Below are positions 51,875 through 59,351 of a stretch of DNA of 64,000 nt, in pieces. Numbering within the stretch: position 1 is the stretch's first letter; every line of letters begins with the position of its first letter. Position numbers and translations under genes: made by a program. Under the pieces are notes generated by a model. It was not told the origin of the DNA and made no database searches. It saw nothing but the letters and a program-made list of their open reading frames with translations. Source of the stretch: JAAYCT01 sp964499575 (GTDB lineage: Bacteria > Bacillota > Clostridia > Saccharofermentanales > Saccharofermentanaceae); the NCBI GenBank assembly GCA_964499575.1, contig CAZCLK010000001.1:113033-177032 (forward strand), read 5' to 3'.

Positions 51875-51951
51875 GTTGTCTCCTTCATCACTCTTTGTGA
51901 TTTCATGATATATCAATTTATTCTTTTTTGCGAATTTGTCAATCCAAACCG

Positions 51952-53457
51952 CTATCTCGGCCGATCGTTATCCTTCTGGATAACATCGTGCGCGCCGCCC
52001 TCCACAATGGACGTGGAAGAAACGACCACCAAACGGGCTTTTCGCTGAAATTCTTCGATGGAGGAAGCCCCGCAGGAGTTCATCGTCGATTTTATTTTTG
52101 CAAGGGATGTATCCAGATTGTCCTTCAGCGTACCCGCATACGGAACATAAGAATCAACGCCCTCCTCGAAGGACATTTTCCCGCCGGTTCCTCCGTCGTC
52201 GTATCGCTGCCAGTTTCTCGCCCGGTTCGAGCCCTCACCCCAGTATTCCTTAACGTAGTTGCCCGCGACGAGCATTTTCCGGGTCGGGCTCTCGTCAAAG
52301 CGGGCAAAGTAACGGCCGAGCATCATAAAGTCCGCGCCCATCGCAAGCGCCAACGTCATGTGGTAATCATGCACGATTCCTCCGTCCGAGCAGATCGGGA
52401 CATAAATTCCGGTTTCGTCGAAATATTTCTTTCTCTCCGCCGATACGGCCAGTACTGCCGAGGCCTGACCGCAGCCGATTCCCTTCTGCTCGCGGGTAAT
52501 GCAAATGGATCCTCCGCCGATACCGACCTTAATAAAATCCGCGCCGGCATCCGCAAGAAACCTGAATCCCTCGGCGTCAACAACATTTCCCGCCCCGACC
52601 GGGACCTCCGGAAAGTTCTGTTTCACCCAGCGAAGCGTCTCTTCCTGCCATTGCGAAAACCCGTCCGAGGAATCGATGCATAGGACATCCGCACCGGCAT
52701 GGACCAGAGCCGGCACACGTTCTTTATAGTCTCTGGTATTGATCCCGGCGCCGACCAGAAGTCTTTTCTGGTCGTCGAGAAGTTCGATCGGATTCTCCTT
52801 ATGTGACTCATAGTCCTTGCGAAAAACAAGTCCGACCAGATGGTTGTCTTTATCGACGATCGGCAATTGGTTGATCTTATGTTCCCAGATGATATCGTTG
52901 GCTTCTTTCAGCGTGGTTCCTTCCGGAGCGTACACGAGGTGTTCAAACGGAGTCATAAAATCGGAGACCTTCGTTGACGGATCCATGCGGCTGACCCGGT
53001 AGTCTCTGGATGTGACGAGACCCAGAAGTTTCCCGTTGGGCGTACCGTCGTGGGTTATGGCAACAGTCCTGTGCCCCATTCTCTCGCGGAGTTCAAGAAC
53101 ATCCGCAAGCGTGTTGTCCGGCGTCAGATTGGAATCGGATGTCACGAGCCCCGCCTTATACTTCTTGACCTTTCGGACCATTTCGCACTGGCTCTCGATC
53201 GCCTGGGACTGGAAGATAAACGAGATTCCGCCGCTTCTTGCCAAAGCAATCGCCATTCCGGAATCGGAAACGGACTGCATAATCGCGGAAACGACGGGGA
53301 TATTAATCTTGAGCTTCGGTTCTTCGGCTCCCTTTCTGTACCGGCAGATCGAAGTGGACAAGTCCACTTGATCGGGCGTGTTTTCTGCCGTGGTCAGATT
53401 GGGAATCAACAAATACTCACTGAATGTCCGTGACTCTTCTTCGAAAATCTTGGCCAT
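51952..53457 (-). CDS. guaB: IMP dehydrogenase
   Basis: 501 aa. It oxidises IMP to XMP in guanine nucleotide synthesis. The barrel is interrupted by a tandem CBS module (about 95-220: VLELRERMGHRTVAIT; DFMTPFEHLVYAPEGTTLKEANDIIWEHKINQLPIVD). Catalytic parts are VKVGIGGGSICITREQKGIG (Cys loop), ICSDGGIVHDYHM and MLGRYFARFDESP, with the flap near RARNWQRYDDGGTGGKMSFEEGVDSYVPYAG. The Gly-Gly in GIGGGS and the flap sequence differ from Bacillus-type GuaB but fit a known divergent clade. Monocistronic, with a TATCAT -10 upstream. Confidence 0.92.
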   Translation of the reverse strand: MAKIFEEESRTFSEYLLIPNLTTAENTPDQVDLSTSICRYRKGAEEPKLKINIPVVSAIMQSVSDSGMAIALARSGGISFIFQSQAIESQCEMVRKVKKYKAGLVTSDSNLTPDNTLADVLELRERMGHRTVAITHDGTPNGKLLGLVTSRDYRVSRMDPSTKVSDFMTPFEHLVYAPEGTTLKEANDIIWEHKINQLPIVDKDNHLVGLVFRKDYESHKENPIELLDDQKRLLVGAGINTRDYKERVPALVHAGADVLCIDSSDGFSQWQEETLRWVKQNFPEVPVGAGNVVDAEGFRFLADAGADFIKVGIGGGSICITREQKGIGCGQASAVLAVSAERKKYFDETGIYVPICSDGGIVHDYHMTLALAMGADFMMLGRYFARFDESPTRKMLVAGNYVKEYWGEGSNRARNWQRYDDGGTGGKMSFEEGVDSYVPYAGTLKDNLDTSLAKIKSTMNSCGASSIEEFQRKARLVVVSSTSIVEGGAHDVIQKDNDRPR

Positions 53458-53575
53458 ACACTACACCTCCATAATCCGAATGCCCCGACGGTTTCCTAGT
53501 ATGATAACACAAATCGATGAAGAGATACAAAACTATTTTAATCCGGGCCGGTCTTTGTACGCATACCTTCCGGAG

Positions 53576-54175
53576 CTATTTTTTTGATCCCGCGTAACGG
53601 AACGAGAGAACGACCGGAGTAAGGAAAAACAGGGTGATGATCAATTCGGGCAGAAGGTACGAACCGTTGTATGTGATTGACCAGATCAATGGGTTCTGAT
53701 CGCCCGCATTCTCCGCAAAAAAGAAAACACCCGACAGGAAGTGACAGAGCATGCGCAGGGAGATACCCAGAACAACGGCAATAATCGTTTTCACCGGAGA
53801 AACCAATGCCAGTTTTCCGGCGATGCTTCTTTCCTTCAATCTTTCTTCCTTTGAAGCGGCGAAGAAACCGGCAATGCCCAAAACAGTGAACGCCACCGTA
53901 TAATCGAGAAGGACCTGGACAGGCATCACAAAATATCCGCCGATCAGTTGAAGCAAACTGAAAACAAAAGCGCTTCCGAATCCCCATGCGGGTCCGAAAC
54001 ACAACGCGAATAAAAAGATCGGGAGCATGGATGCCGGCGTAACCGATCCGCCCTGAGGCATCTGATACAGAATGATCCTGGACAGAACAAACGCAACCGC
54101 CAGGCATACACCACCGGTCGCGACCGCCAGGATTTTATCGCGGCGGGAGTTGATGGAATTCGGGTGATCAGACAT
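53576..54175 (-). CDS. thiT: Thiamine ECF transporter S component
   Basis: 199 aa with six TM helices. ThiT features are QMPQGGSVTPASMLPIFLFALCFGPAWGFGSAFVFSLLQLIGG, PVQVLLDYTVAFTVLGIAGFF and the C-terminal WSITYNGSYLLPELIIT that lines the thiamine site. It binds thiamine and works with a shared EcfAA'T module encoded elsewhere. Controlled by the TPP riboswitch at 54238-54331. The ATG has AAGGAGGAGC, which the leader can sequester. Confidence 0.95.
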   Translation of the reverse strand: MSDHPNSINSRRDKILAVATGGVCLAVAFVLSRIILYQMPQGGSVTPASMLPIFLFALCFGPAWGFGSAFVFSLLQLIGGYFVMPVQVLLDYTVAFTVLGIAGFFAASKEERLKERSIAGKLALVSPVKTIIAVVLGISLRMLCHFLSGVFFFAENAGDQNPLIWSITYNGSYLLPELIITLFFLTPVVLSFRYAGSKK

Positions 54176-54179
54176 AAAA

Positions 54180-54219
54180 AGCTCCTCCTTTATGTCCGAC
54201 AGATGAACAAGGAGAAGCT
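54180..54219 (-). promoter_or_regulatory. Shine-Dalgarno sequester of thiT
   Basis: Minus strand AGCTTCTCCTT (54209-54219) can pair along 11 positions, one G-U, with the thiT Shine-Dalgarno AAGGAGGAGCT (54180-54190). Upstream, GAAGC and GCTTC (within 54214-54231) can pair and would free the ribosome-binding site. This fits a translational expression platform. Confidence 0.65.
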
Positions 54220-54237
54220 CTGAAACGCTTCAGCTAT

Positions 54238-54331
54238 GGTCCCTCCGCCGGCATTATCCGGTTCAGGTTATCCGGGTCGACGTCCCTAAATACGTCCTCT
54301 CAGCCGGCTTTGTCGGGCCAGCTCCCCGCTT
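54238..54331 (-). ncRNA. TPP riboswitch (THI element)
   Basis: Minus strand carries the conserved GCGGGGAGC start, GCCGGCTGAGAGG, GACCCGGATAACCTGAACC, GGATAATGCCGGCGGAGGGA. These are the pyrimidine-sensor (CTGAGA) and pyrophosphate-sensor (AACCTGAACCGGATAATGCCGGCG) helices of the TPP aptamer. It lies directly before thiT. Confidence 0.96.
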
Positions 54332-54339
54332 GCACACTG

Positions 54340-54368
54340 ATTTTATATCGTCGATCCAAAAAAATCAA
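54340..54368 (-). promoter_or_regulatory. Promoter of the TPP riboswitch-thiT transcript
   Basis: Minus strand TTGATT, 17-nt spacer, TAAAAT (or TATAAA shifted by 2), about 10 nt before the aptamer. Confidence 0.5.
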
Positions 54369-54387
54369 CCGCACGGGTCATCACGGA

Positions 54388-55371
54388 TCAGACAATCTTA
54401 CAAACTTTCAGAAATTTCCCGATCTCGTCCGAATATTTGACGGGAGAAGCATCAAAACCCATGATATGCTTGGCTTTTTCGACGATCACCAGACGTTTCG
54501 GACAAGCCAGCCGGTCATATATATCCTCACTCATCTCCGGCAACACAAAGGTATCTTCGGCGCCGTGAAACATCAAAACCGGTATTTTAATCCTTCCGGC
54601 AACGGGTAAAACCGAAGCCCGTTTGATCGGAAAACCGATCCGGGTCCGGGCGATCCGTCCGATCAGTTTAACGAGCAGACGTCCGCGGAAATGGTACTTA
54701 TATTTGAATGTGTTCATCAACTCTTCTTCCAGACTGCTGAACGGGCTGTCCGCGATAATCCCGCAAACCGAAGCGGATAATTTCCGGCTCGCCGCCGCGA
54801 GCAGTGCGGTCGTCGCGCCCATCGACCGTCCGTAGAGAATGGTTTTTACGGGTGTTCCGAGCTGGCGCTCCATGAATCGGACCCAGGTAATAATGTCCTG
54901 ACTGTCATACAGCCCGTACCCGATAAAGCGGCCTTGGCTCATACCGTGCGCGCGCAGGTGGGGGATCAGGATATGGCAGTCGGTTTTGCTCAGGAGCATT
55001 TGTGCGTACGCGCCCATGTCCGAAGGGTGGTCGCGCCAACCGTGGATCAGAACAATCATCGTCCGGCTTTTCTTATTGTCCGCCGGCCGGTAGTATCCGG
55101 CAAGCTTGATGCGGTCAAAGGAAGTAATCTGGAGATCAATAAAATCCATGCGATTTGTATAAAACCAGTTTTTTCCCTTGCCGAAAATCGTTGTCTGGTC
55201 GATTTTCAAGGGGGATTTGTCGTAGGGCGGCCGCGGAGAAGGCCGATCGAAGATTCGATGGTAGGCTTTGAGGGAAAGCACATACACCAGAAGCACTGCC
55301 CCTGCGATCAGGAGCAATGCGGAAACCACGATCAGAACAATCATCCAGACCAGGTCAGTTCCCGACGGCAA
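54388..55371 (-). CDS. Membrane-anchored alpha/beta hydrolase
   Basis: 327 aa. An N-terminal TM helix at about 8-32 anchors it. The hydrolase domain shows the oxyanion strand IVLIHGWRDHPSDM, the nucleophile GRSMGA (GxSxG), aspartate in FHGAEDTFV and histidine in EKAKHIMGF, so a complete triad. Family resembles YtmA/BEM46-like serine esterases or peptidases (DUF1749/S9-like). Substrate unknown. It ends 3 nt before pepP begins counting from the other side, and the two are likely co-transcribed. Confidence 0.85.
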   Translation of the reverse strand: MPSGTDLVWMIVLIVVSALLLIAGAVLLVYVLSLKAYHRIFDRPSPRPPYDKSPLKIDQTTIFGKGKNWFYTNRMDFIDLQITSFDRIKLAGYYRPADNKKSRTMIVLIHGWRDHPSDMGAYAQMLLSKTDCHILIPHLRAHGMSQGRFIGYGLYDSQDIITWVRFMERQLGTPVKTILYGRSMGATTALLAAASRKLSASVCGIIADSPFSSLEEELMNTFKYKYHFRGRLLVKLIGRIARTRIGFPIKRASVLPVAGRIKIPVLMFHGAEDTFVLPEMSEDIYDRLACPKRLVIVEKAKHIMGFDASPVKYSDEIGKFLKVCKIV

Positions 55372-55373
55372 GG

Positions 55374-56645
55374 CTACATCCCTCCCGACATTCCGAGCAG
55401 TTCCTCGACCTCAAGCCGATCCCGCGGGATAAAAGAAGAAAGAATTTCACATCCGTCATCGGTCACCCATACGTCGTCCTCAATCCGAAAACCGATCTCC
55501 CACTCGGGTATATAGATACCCGGTTCAACCGCAAGGACTGCTCCGGCTTCGATCGGAAGATCCCGGATGCAGGCATCGTGGACATCCATCCCGAGATGAT
55601 GTGCCGCGTTATGCCACAGATAATTTCCGATCCCGGCACTGCCCTTTTCTCCGATCAATCCAAGGCGAAGGAGTTCTTCGGATGCCGCTTCCCGAAAAGC
55701 CAGGTTGATATCCGACAGCATGATTCCGGGACGGATCGCACGGATCGTCCGTTCAAGGCAACGAAGAACCGCATCGTACAAATCGCTTTGCCTTACCGTG
55801 AAACGGCCCGCTGCCGGGTAAGCGCGCGAAATATCCGCACACAGCCCGCCGACAAACGCGCCGACATCGATCTGGACCATGGCATCCTCTTTGATCGGGA
55901 GTCCGCACGGGTTCGAATGATGCAGGTAAAAAGCGTTCTTCCCTGCGGCGACGATGGTCGGGAACGCCGGCTCGATACAGCCGTATCGGCTCATTGCGCC
56001 GTTCATCGCGGAGAATAATCCGAGTTCAGAGGTCCCCGACCGCAAAAGAACGAGCGCCTCGCGTATGGATATATCCGTAAGTTCGATTGATTTACGGATC
56101 ATCTCAATTTCACACGGCCTCTTCTTCATCCGGAATTGAGCCAGAATTCGCGTAACCGAGCGAACGGAATCCTCGCCGCGCGTTCCCTCTGTCCGTTCAA
56201 TGAAACGGCTGGCAGGTCCCGGTCGAAAACCCTTGTCCGAAGCAATCGTGTACGACGTGTCGGCGATGAGCGCCGTAAGTGCATCGTCAAGTGTTTCCAG
56301 AAAACAAATATCATCGACTCCGGATCGTTCGATCGCTTCCGCGGAGGTCATGCGTTTCCCGCTCCAGCGTTCTTTGAGGGGATCGTTGGAATGAATAAAC
56401 AAAGTCGACCGCGTATTCACTCCGTCCGATCGGATCAACAGTACGGAATCCTCCTGCTCTACGCCCGCCAGATAGAAAAAATTGCGGTCCGGGCGAAAGC
56501 GGTACTCGGCGCCTTCCGACATGCAAACGGATTCTCCCGCGAAAAGCACTACGCAACAGCGCTCCGGGAGTTTTTCGAGCAGACGTCTCCGGTTGTCCGA
56601 AAAAAAAGAAGCGGGAAGTTGATACTCGCGGATATCCGGTATCAT
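55374..56645 (-). CDS. pepP: Xaa-Pro aminopeptidase (M24B)
   Basis: 423 aa. The N-terminal AMP_N domain (YRFRPDRNFFYLAGVEQEDSVLLI) precedes the pita-bread fold. Metal ligands: Asp in MVQIDVGAFVGGLCADISR (two Asp), His in AHHLGMDVHD, Glu in LAVEPGIYIPEW and Glu in FRIEDDVWVTDDG. It releases N-terminal residues before proline. The length and AMP_N domain match PepP. It is coupled (4-bp overlap) to the acetyltransferase gene upstream. Confidence 0.93.
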   Translation of the reverse strand: MIPDIREYQLPASFFSDNRRRLLEKLPERCCVVLFAGESVCMSEGAEYRFRPDRNFFYLAGVEQEDSVLLIRSDGVNTRSTLFIHSNDPLKERWSGKRMTSAEAIERSGVDDICFLETLDDALTALIADTSYTIASDKGFRPGPASRFIERTEGTRGEDSVRSVTRILAQFRMKKRPCEIEMIRKSIELTDISIREALVLLRSGTSELGLFSAMNGAMSRYGCIEPAFPTIVAAGKNAFYLHHSNPCGLPIKEDAMVQIDVGAFVGGLCADISRAYPAAGRFTVRQSDLYDAVLRCLERTIRAIRPGIMLSDINLAFREAASEELLRLGLIGEKGSAGIGNYLWHNAAHHLGMDVHDACIRDLPIEAGAVLAVEPGIYIPEWEIGFRIEDDVWVTDDGCEILSSFIPRDRLEVEELLGMSGGM

Positions 56646-57298
56646 CTCATCGGCTCTCCCGACCGGACATTATATTCGTCGAAAAGGATCGTGTTGTTGA
56701 TATATCCGAGGGTCGCCCCGGGAGAACGCCGGATCAGACCGGGATTTCCGATGACGATCGAGTTGTCCGGAACATCAAAATTAACATACGCGCCCGGCGC
56801 GATCAATACATTATTACCGACTCGAATATTCCCGATGATCAAGGCGTTTGCGCCGATCCACACATAATTTCCGATCGTCGGGGCACCCTTCCTGGGGCCT
56901 CTGAACTGCGTTCCGATGACAACGCCGGTCGAAATGTTGACATTGTGGCCGATGACGGACTGAGGGTGAATGATCAGCCTGCCGTAATGAGCGATATAAA
57001 GGCCCTTCCCGATCTTGGTCTCGTAAGGAATTTGAAAATGGTACCGGTGTGACTTACTGTCCAACTTGGTGTTATACCAGAAAAACAAAAACCGGTTCCA
57101 CAGTTTCTTAAATCGATTCTGCTCCGACTGGATCTGGTAAAAATAGTACTGGGTCTTGCGCAACGTGCTTAAAAACCGGAATTCCGGGCTGGACATGCAC
57201 TCTTGAAGGTACGTCAAATACACTCTGGAGAGTCTTCTCTTATTCCCGGTATATCGGTACAGGTCACTGTAAATGATGTCTTTAAGCTCGTCGCTCAT
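56642..57298 (-). CDS. Serine acetyltransferase-like hexapeptide protein
   Basis: 218 aa from the ATG at 57298 with GGGGGGAGA; a GTG six codons earlier is less likely. The N-terminal half is helical (DIIYSDLYRYTGNKRRLSRVYLTYL). The C-terminal half is a left-handed beta-helix: IGKGLYIAHYGRLIIHPQSVIGHNVNISTGVVIG, then TIGNYVWIGANALIIGNIRVGNNVLIAPGAYVNFDVPDNSIVIGNP. Layout follows CysE, but the His of the usual HRxxH is changed (AHYGRL). Could acetylate serine or a polysaccharide precursor. Coupled to pepP. Confidence 0.78.
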   Translation of the reverse strand: MSDELKDIIYSDLYRYTGNKRRLSRVYLTYLQECMSSPEFRFLSTLRKTQYYFYQIQSEQNRFKKLWNRFLFFWYNTKLDSKSHRYHFQIPYETKIGKGLYIAHYGRLIIHPQSVIGHNVNISTGVVIGTQFRGPRKGAPTIGNYVWIGANALIIGNIRVGNNVLIAPGAYVNFDVPDNSIVIGNPGLIRRSPGATLGYINNTILFDEYNVRSGEPMR

Positions 57299-57621
57299 TC
57301 TCCCCCCATAAAGCACAAACTGCCTGATGTGACATAATCTTATCGCTTTTCGAATAATTGAGCAATATAAATCTGCCCCGCGCGTACGAAATGCGGATTA
57401 CGATCGGCGACAAAACTTCATCCGAACCTTACCCCGCCGGAAGCGACCGATCAGGCTGTGTCCTGAATGTCGAAAAAAACGAAGCGTTACGCGTTTCTTT
57501 ATACTTTCCGTTCTTGACGCAAGTGCTCCTTCACCCTATAATCGAGAAGCGTCGGATGCTTGAACAGTACACAACTCATATTCATCCGATGTGCTGTTCC
57601 TTTTAGATCCGATCAGGATAA
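57299..57621. other. Non-coding stretch before tRNA-Ser
   Basis: 323 bases between the divergent acetyltransferase gene and tRNA-Ser. Apart from the tRNA promoter at 57514-57542 no conserved element, hairpin terminator or plausible coding frame with a ribosome-binding site was recognised. Confidence 0.6.
57514..57542 (+). promoter_or_regulatory. tRNA-Ser promoter
   Basis: TTGACG, 17-nt spacer, TATAAT, about 80 nt before the tRNA. Confidence 0.7.
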
Positions 57622-57710
57622 GGAAGAGTATCGAAGTGGTCGCAACGAGCCGCACTCGAAATGCGGTTGTCCGCAAGGGCACGAGGGTTCGAATCCCTCC
57701 TCTTCCGCCA
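57622..57710 (+). tRNA. tRNA-Ser(CGA)
   Basis: 89 nt with a long variable arm. Acceptor GGAAGAG / CTCTTCC, anticodon arm GCA-CTCGAAA-TGC with anticodon CGA, T-arm GGTTCGAATCC, and encoded CCA. Confidence 0.95.
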
Positions 57711-57740
57711 AGAAAAAACATCCCGAAAGGGATGTTTTTT
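57709..57740 (+). terminator. Terminator of tRNA-Ser; left copy of a 32-bp direct repeat
   Basis: AAAAAACATCCC-GAAA-GGGATGTTTTTT, a 12-bp perfect stem with a U-run, starting at the tRNA CCA. A copy with one mismatch lies exactly 740 bp downstream at 58449-58480. Confidence 0.85.
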
Positions 57741-57753
57741 GCTTAGATTTGAA

Positions 57754-57770
57754 GGAGGGATTCGAACCCT
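57754..57770 (-). repeat. Inverted fragment of the tRNA-Ser T-arm
   Basis: GGAGGGATTCGAACCCT is the exact reverse complement of 57684-57700 in tRNA-Ser (T stem-loop plus acceptor-side bases). Similarity fades beyond it. It may be a tRNA relic in opposite orientation or part of a recombination site. Confidence 0.65.
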
Positions 57771-57875
57771 GTGAAGGCAATCGGCGATCCGCTGAGCGTC
57801 CTATGGATTGCGGTGTGTGATACAATTGTTTCATCAGAACCTACAGATGCATCGTAATACAATTGGAGGTTTATT

Positions 57876-58358
57876 ATGGAGTTGGTCGAGTATACTTCCG
57901 AAGAATACGACAACCTCTTTTCGCAATTACATAAATATTTCAAAGAAGATTGTCTTGGGTTTGATGCGGAAGATGTAGAATACTTTTTATCCGATGAGTA
58001 CCGTGGTGAAATTGAAAGGTTAATGGATCCTGCAATTGGCAAACCGCTTGTTCGCGCAATGAAGTTAGTTGACCGCGATGATTTGCTTGGTTTTGCATTG
58101 TATGCGAATTATGCTTTTGCAGATGCAGAAACTGACGGAGAATTGTTCATTATGGAGTTTTGTATTGAACCGCAATTTAGAGGGTGCGGCTACGGGAGAA
58201 TCTTTTATGAAATGATAGAAGTTCTCGAAAAATCGCGCGGCGCAAAGTACACTCAATTAACAGCGGATAGAGCGGTCGGATTTTGGGAAAAAATCGGATT
58301 TGCAGATACCGGGATTGTTGAAGATAACGGGTGTAATAAATACCGAAAAAATTTTTAA
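57876..58358 (+). CDS. GNAT-family N-acetyltransferase, AT-rich
   Basis: 160 aa. The GNAT core is visible: VDRDDLLGFALYANY, ELFIMEFCIEPQFRGCGYGRIFYEMIEVL (acetyl-CoA motif A, Q/RxxGxG/A) and the final AVGFWEKIGFADTG. Substrate unknown; relatives acetylate small molecules or proteins. Codon third positions are much richer in A/T than in every neighbouring gene (GAA, TTT, ATT, GCA dominate). The gene sits between two copies of a terminator behind tRNA-Ser, so recent acquisition is likely. RBS GGAGGTTT. Confidence 0.85.
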   Translation: MELVEYTSEEYDNLFSQLHKYFKEDCLGFDAEDVEYFLSDEYRGEIERLMDPAIGKPLVRAMKLVDRDDLLGFALYANYAFADAETDGELFIMEFCIEPQFRGCGYGRIFYEMIEVLEKSRGAKYTQLTADRAVGFWEKIGFADTGIVEDNGCNKYRKNF

Positions 58359-58448
58359 GCATATAGAGATGTCTATGCCACTATTTCTCCGGCCGTGAGC
58401 AAGTTGTTATGGTATCAAAACACTTCCGAAAGTGAAAAACGGGCTATG

Positions 58449-58480
58449 CAAGAAAAAACATCCCGCAAGGGATGTTTTTT
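58449..58480 (+). terminator. Right copy of the 32-bp terminator repeat
   Basis: Same hairpin as 57709-57740 with one loop change (GCAA for GAAA). It stands between the GNAT gene and convergent pgsA, and its symmetrical A/T flanks could stop transcription from both sides. Confidence 0.8.
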
Positions 58481-58488
58481 ACTGTGAT

Positions 58489-59133
58489 TTACTGTTCTTT
58501 TGTTTTGCTTGTCCCGACAGCAGAGGAGGAGTCCACCGGGCGCTGCGCTTCCGCCGCCTGCTTTCGTTCCTTTCGGATATGAAAAAACGACTTGGAATCC
58601 GGATCGATGTCACCGTATTTAAAGAAAATGGCAAATTCCTCGGTCATGCCGATCAGATATAGAATCGCCAAGCCGGTCACGATATACGTCACATCGAAAA
58701 ACTCCGCGAAAATAACGACCAGATATAAGATAACGGCGTTCAGCTTCAAGATGATCGTGTGCATGAGTATCGGCTTTTTGCATATGATTCCGGACACCAC
58801 GAAAGAGAGCGCCAACATCGCAAGGAAAATGATGATCAGGACCAGGTTCGGCATGGACGTGATGACATCCGGATGCAGGACATAAAGGAACCATGCGGAA
58901 GCCAGATAAAAGAACAAATCCGAAAACGAATCCAGTTTTTTGCCGAGTTCGGACGTCATATTGAATCTGCGCGCCACGATCCCGTCAAAAAAGTCCGTCG
59001 AGCCGATGAGGATGTAAGAAATCAGAAAAGCGACCCTCAAATCCATGAGTACAAAAATGATCGGTAAAGGAAGAAGTACAAAACGGGATAAGGATAGAAT
59101 ATTCGCCGCATTCAATGCTTTGCTCTTACTCAT
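58489..59133 (-). CDS. pgsA: CDP-alcohol phosphatidyltransferase
   Basis: 214 aa with about six TM helices. The CDP-OH-P motif is complete: DFFDGIVARRFNMTSELGKKLDSFSD (D-x2-DG-x2-AR-x8-G-x3-D-x3-D). Most likely phosphatidylglycerophosphate synthase, though a phosphatidylserine or inositol phosphate synthase is possible. C-terminal hydrophilic tail of about 40 residues. TATAAT near 59187 marks a promoter. Confidence 0.85.
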   Translation of the reverse strand: MSKSKALNAANILSLSRFVLLPLPIIFVLMDLRVAFLISYILIGSTDFFDGIVARRFNMTSELGKKLDSFSDLFFYLASAWFLYVLHPDVITSMPNLVLIIIFLAMLALSFVVSGIICKKPILMHTIILKLNAVILYLVVIFAEFFDVTYIVTGLAILYLIGMTEEFAIFFKYGDIDPDSKSFFHIRKERKQAAEAQRPVDSSSAVGTSKTKEQ

Positions 59134-59301
59134 TGACGTCCCCCCTGCCGGTCAATTCCGCATTGCTTCGCACAACGCTTGACCTTTTTGCACATTATAC
59201 ATCATGAATCCGCGGTTTGGCGCGTTTTTCGACGAAAAGCCTGCTTAAGCATGCTTTTTGATGTAAAATAGAATTGCGCTAGTGTCCATTCTGTCGGTTT
59301 G

Positions 59302-59343
59302 GATTGAATCATTTCAATCGGTTGGGAACCGGTGGGCTACCGG
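59302..59343 (+). promoter_or_regulatory. Consecutive, partly exclusive hairpins in the EAL-gene leader
   Basis: GATTGAA-TCAT-TTCAATC (59302-59319), CGGTT-GGG-AACCG (59319-59331) and CCGGT-GGGCT-ACCGG (59329-59343). The second and third share 59329-59331 and exclude each other; the third takes in the first bases of the GGAGG site. Pairing is seen; regulation is inferred. Confidence 0.45.
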
Positions 59344-59351
59344 AGGAAAAT

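Noticed and set aside
59205..59280. Similarity of CGTTTTTCGAC-type sequence here to the inverted repeat at 81-130
   Set aside because: Only about 11 bases match and the flanks differ; not enough to call a dispersed repeat.
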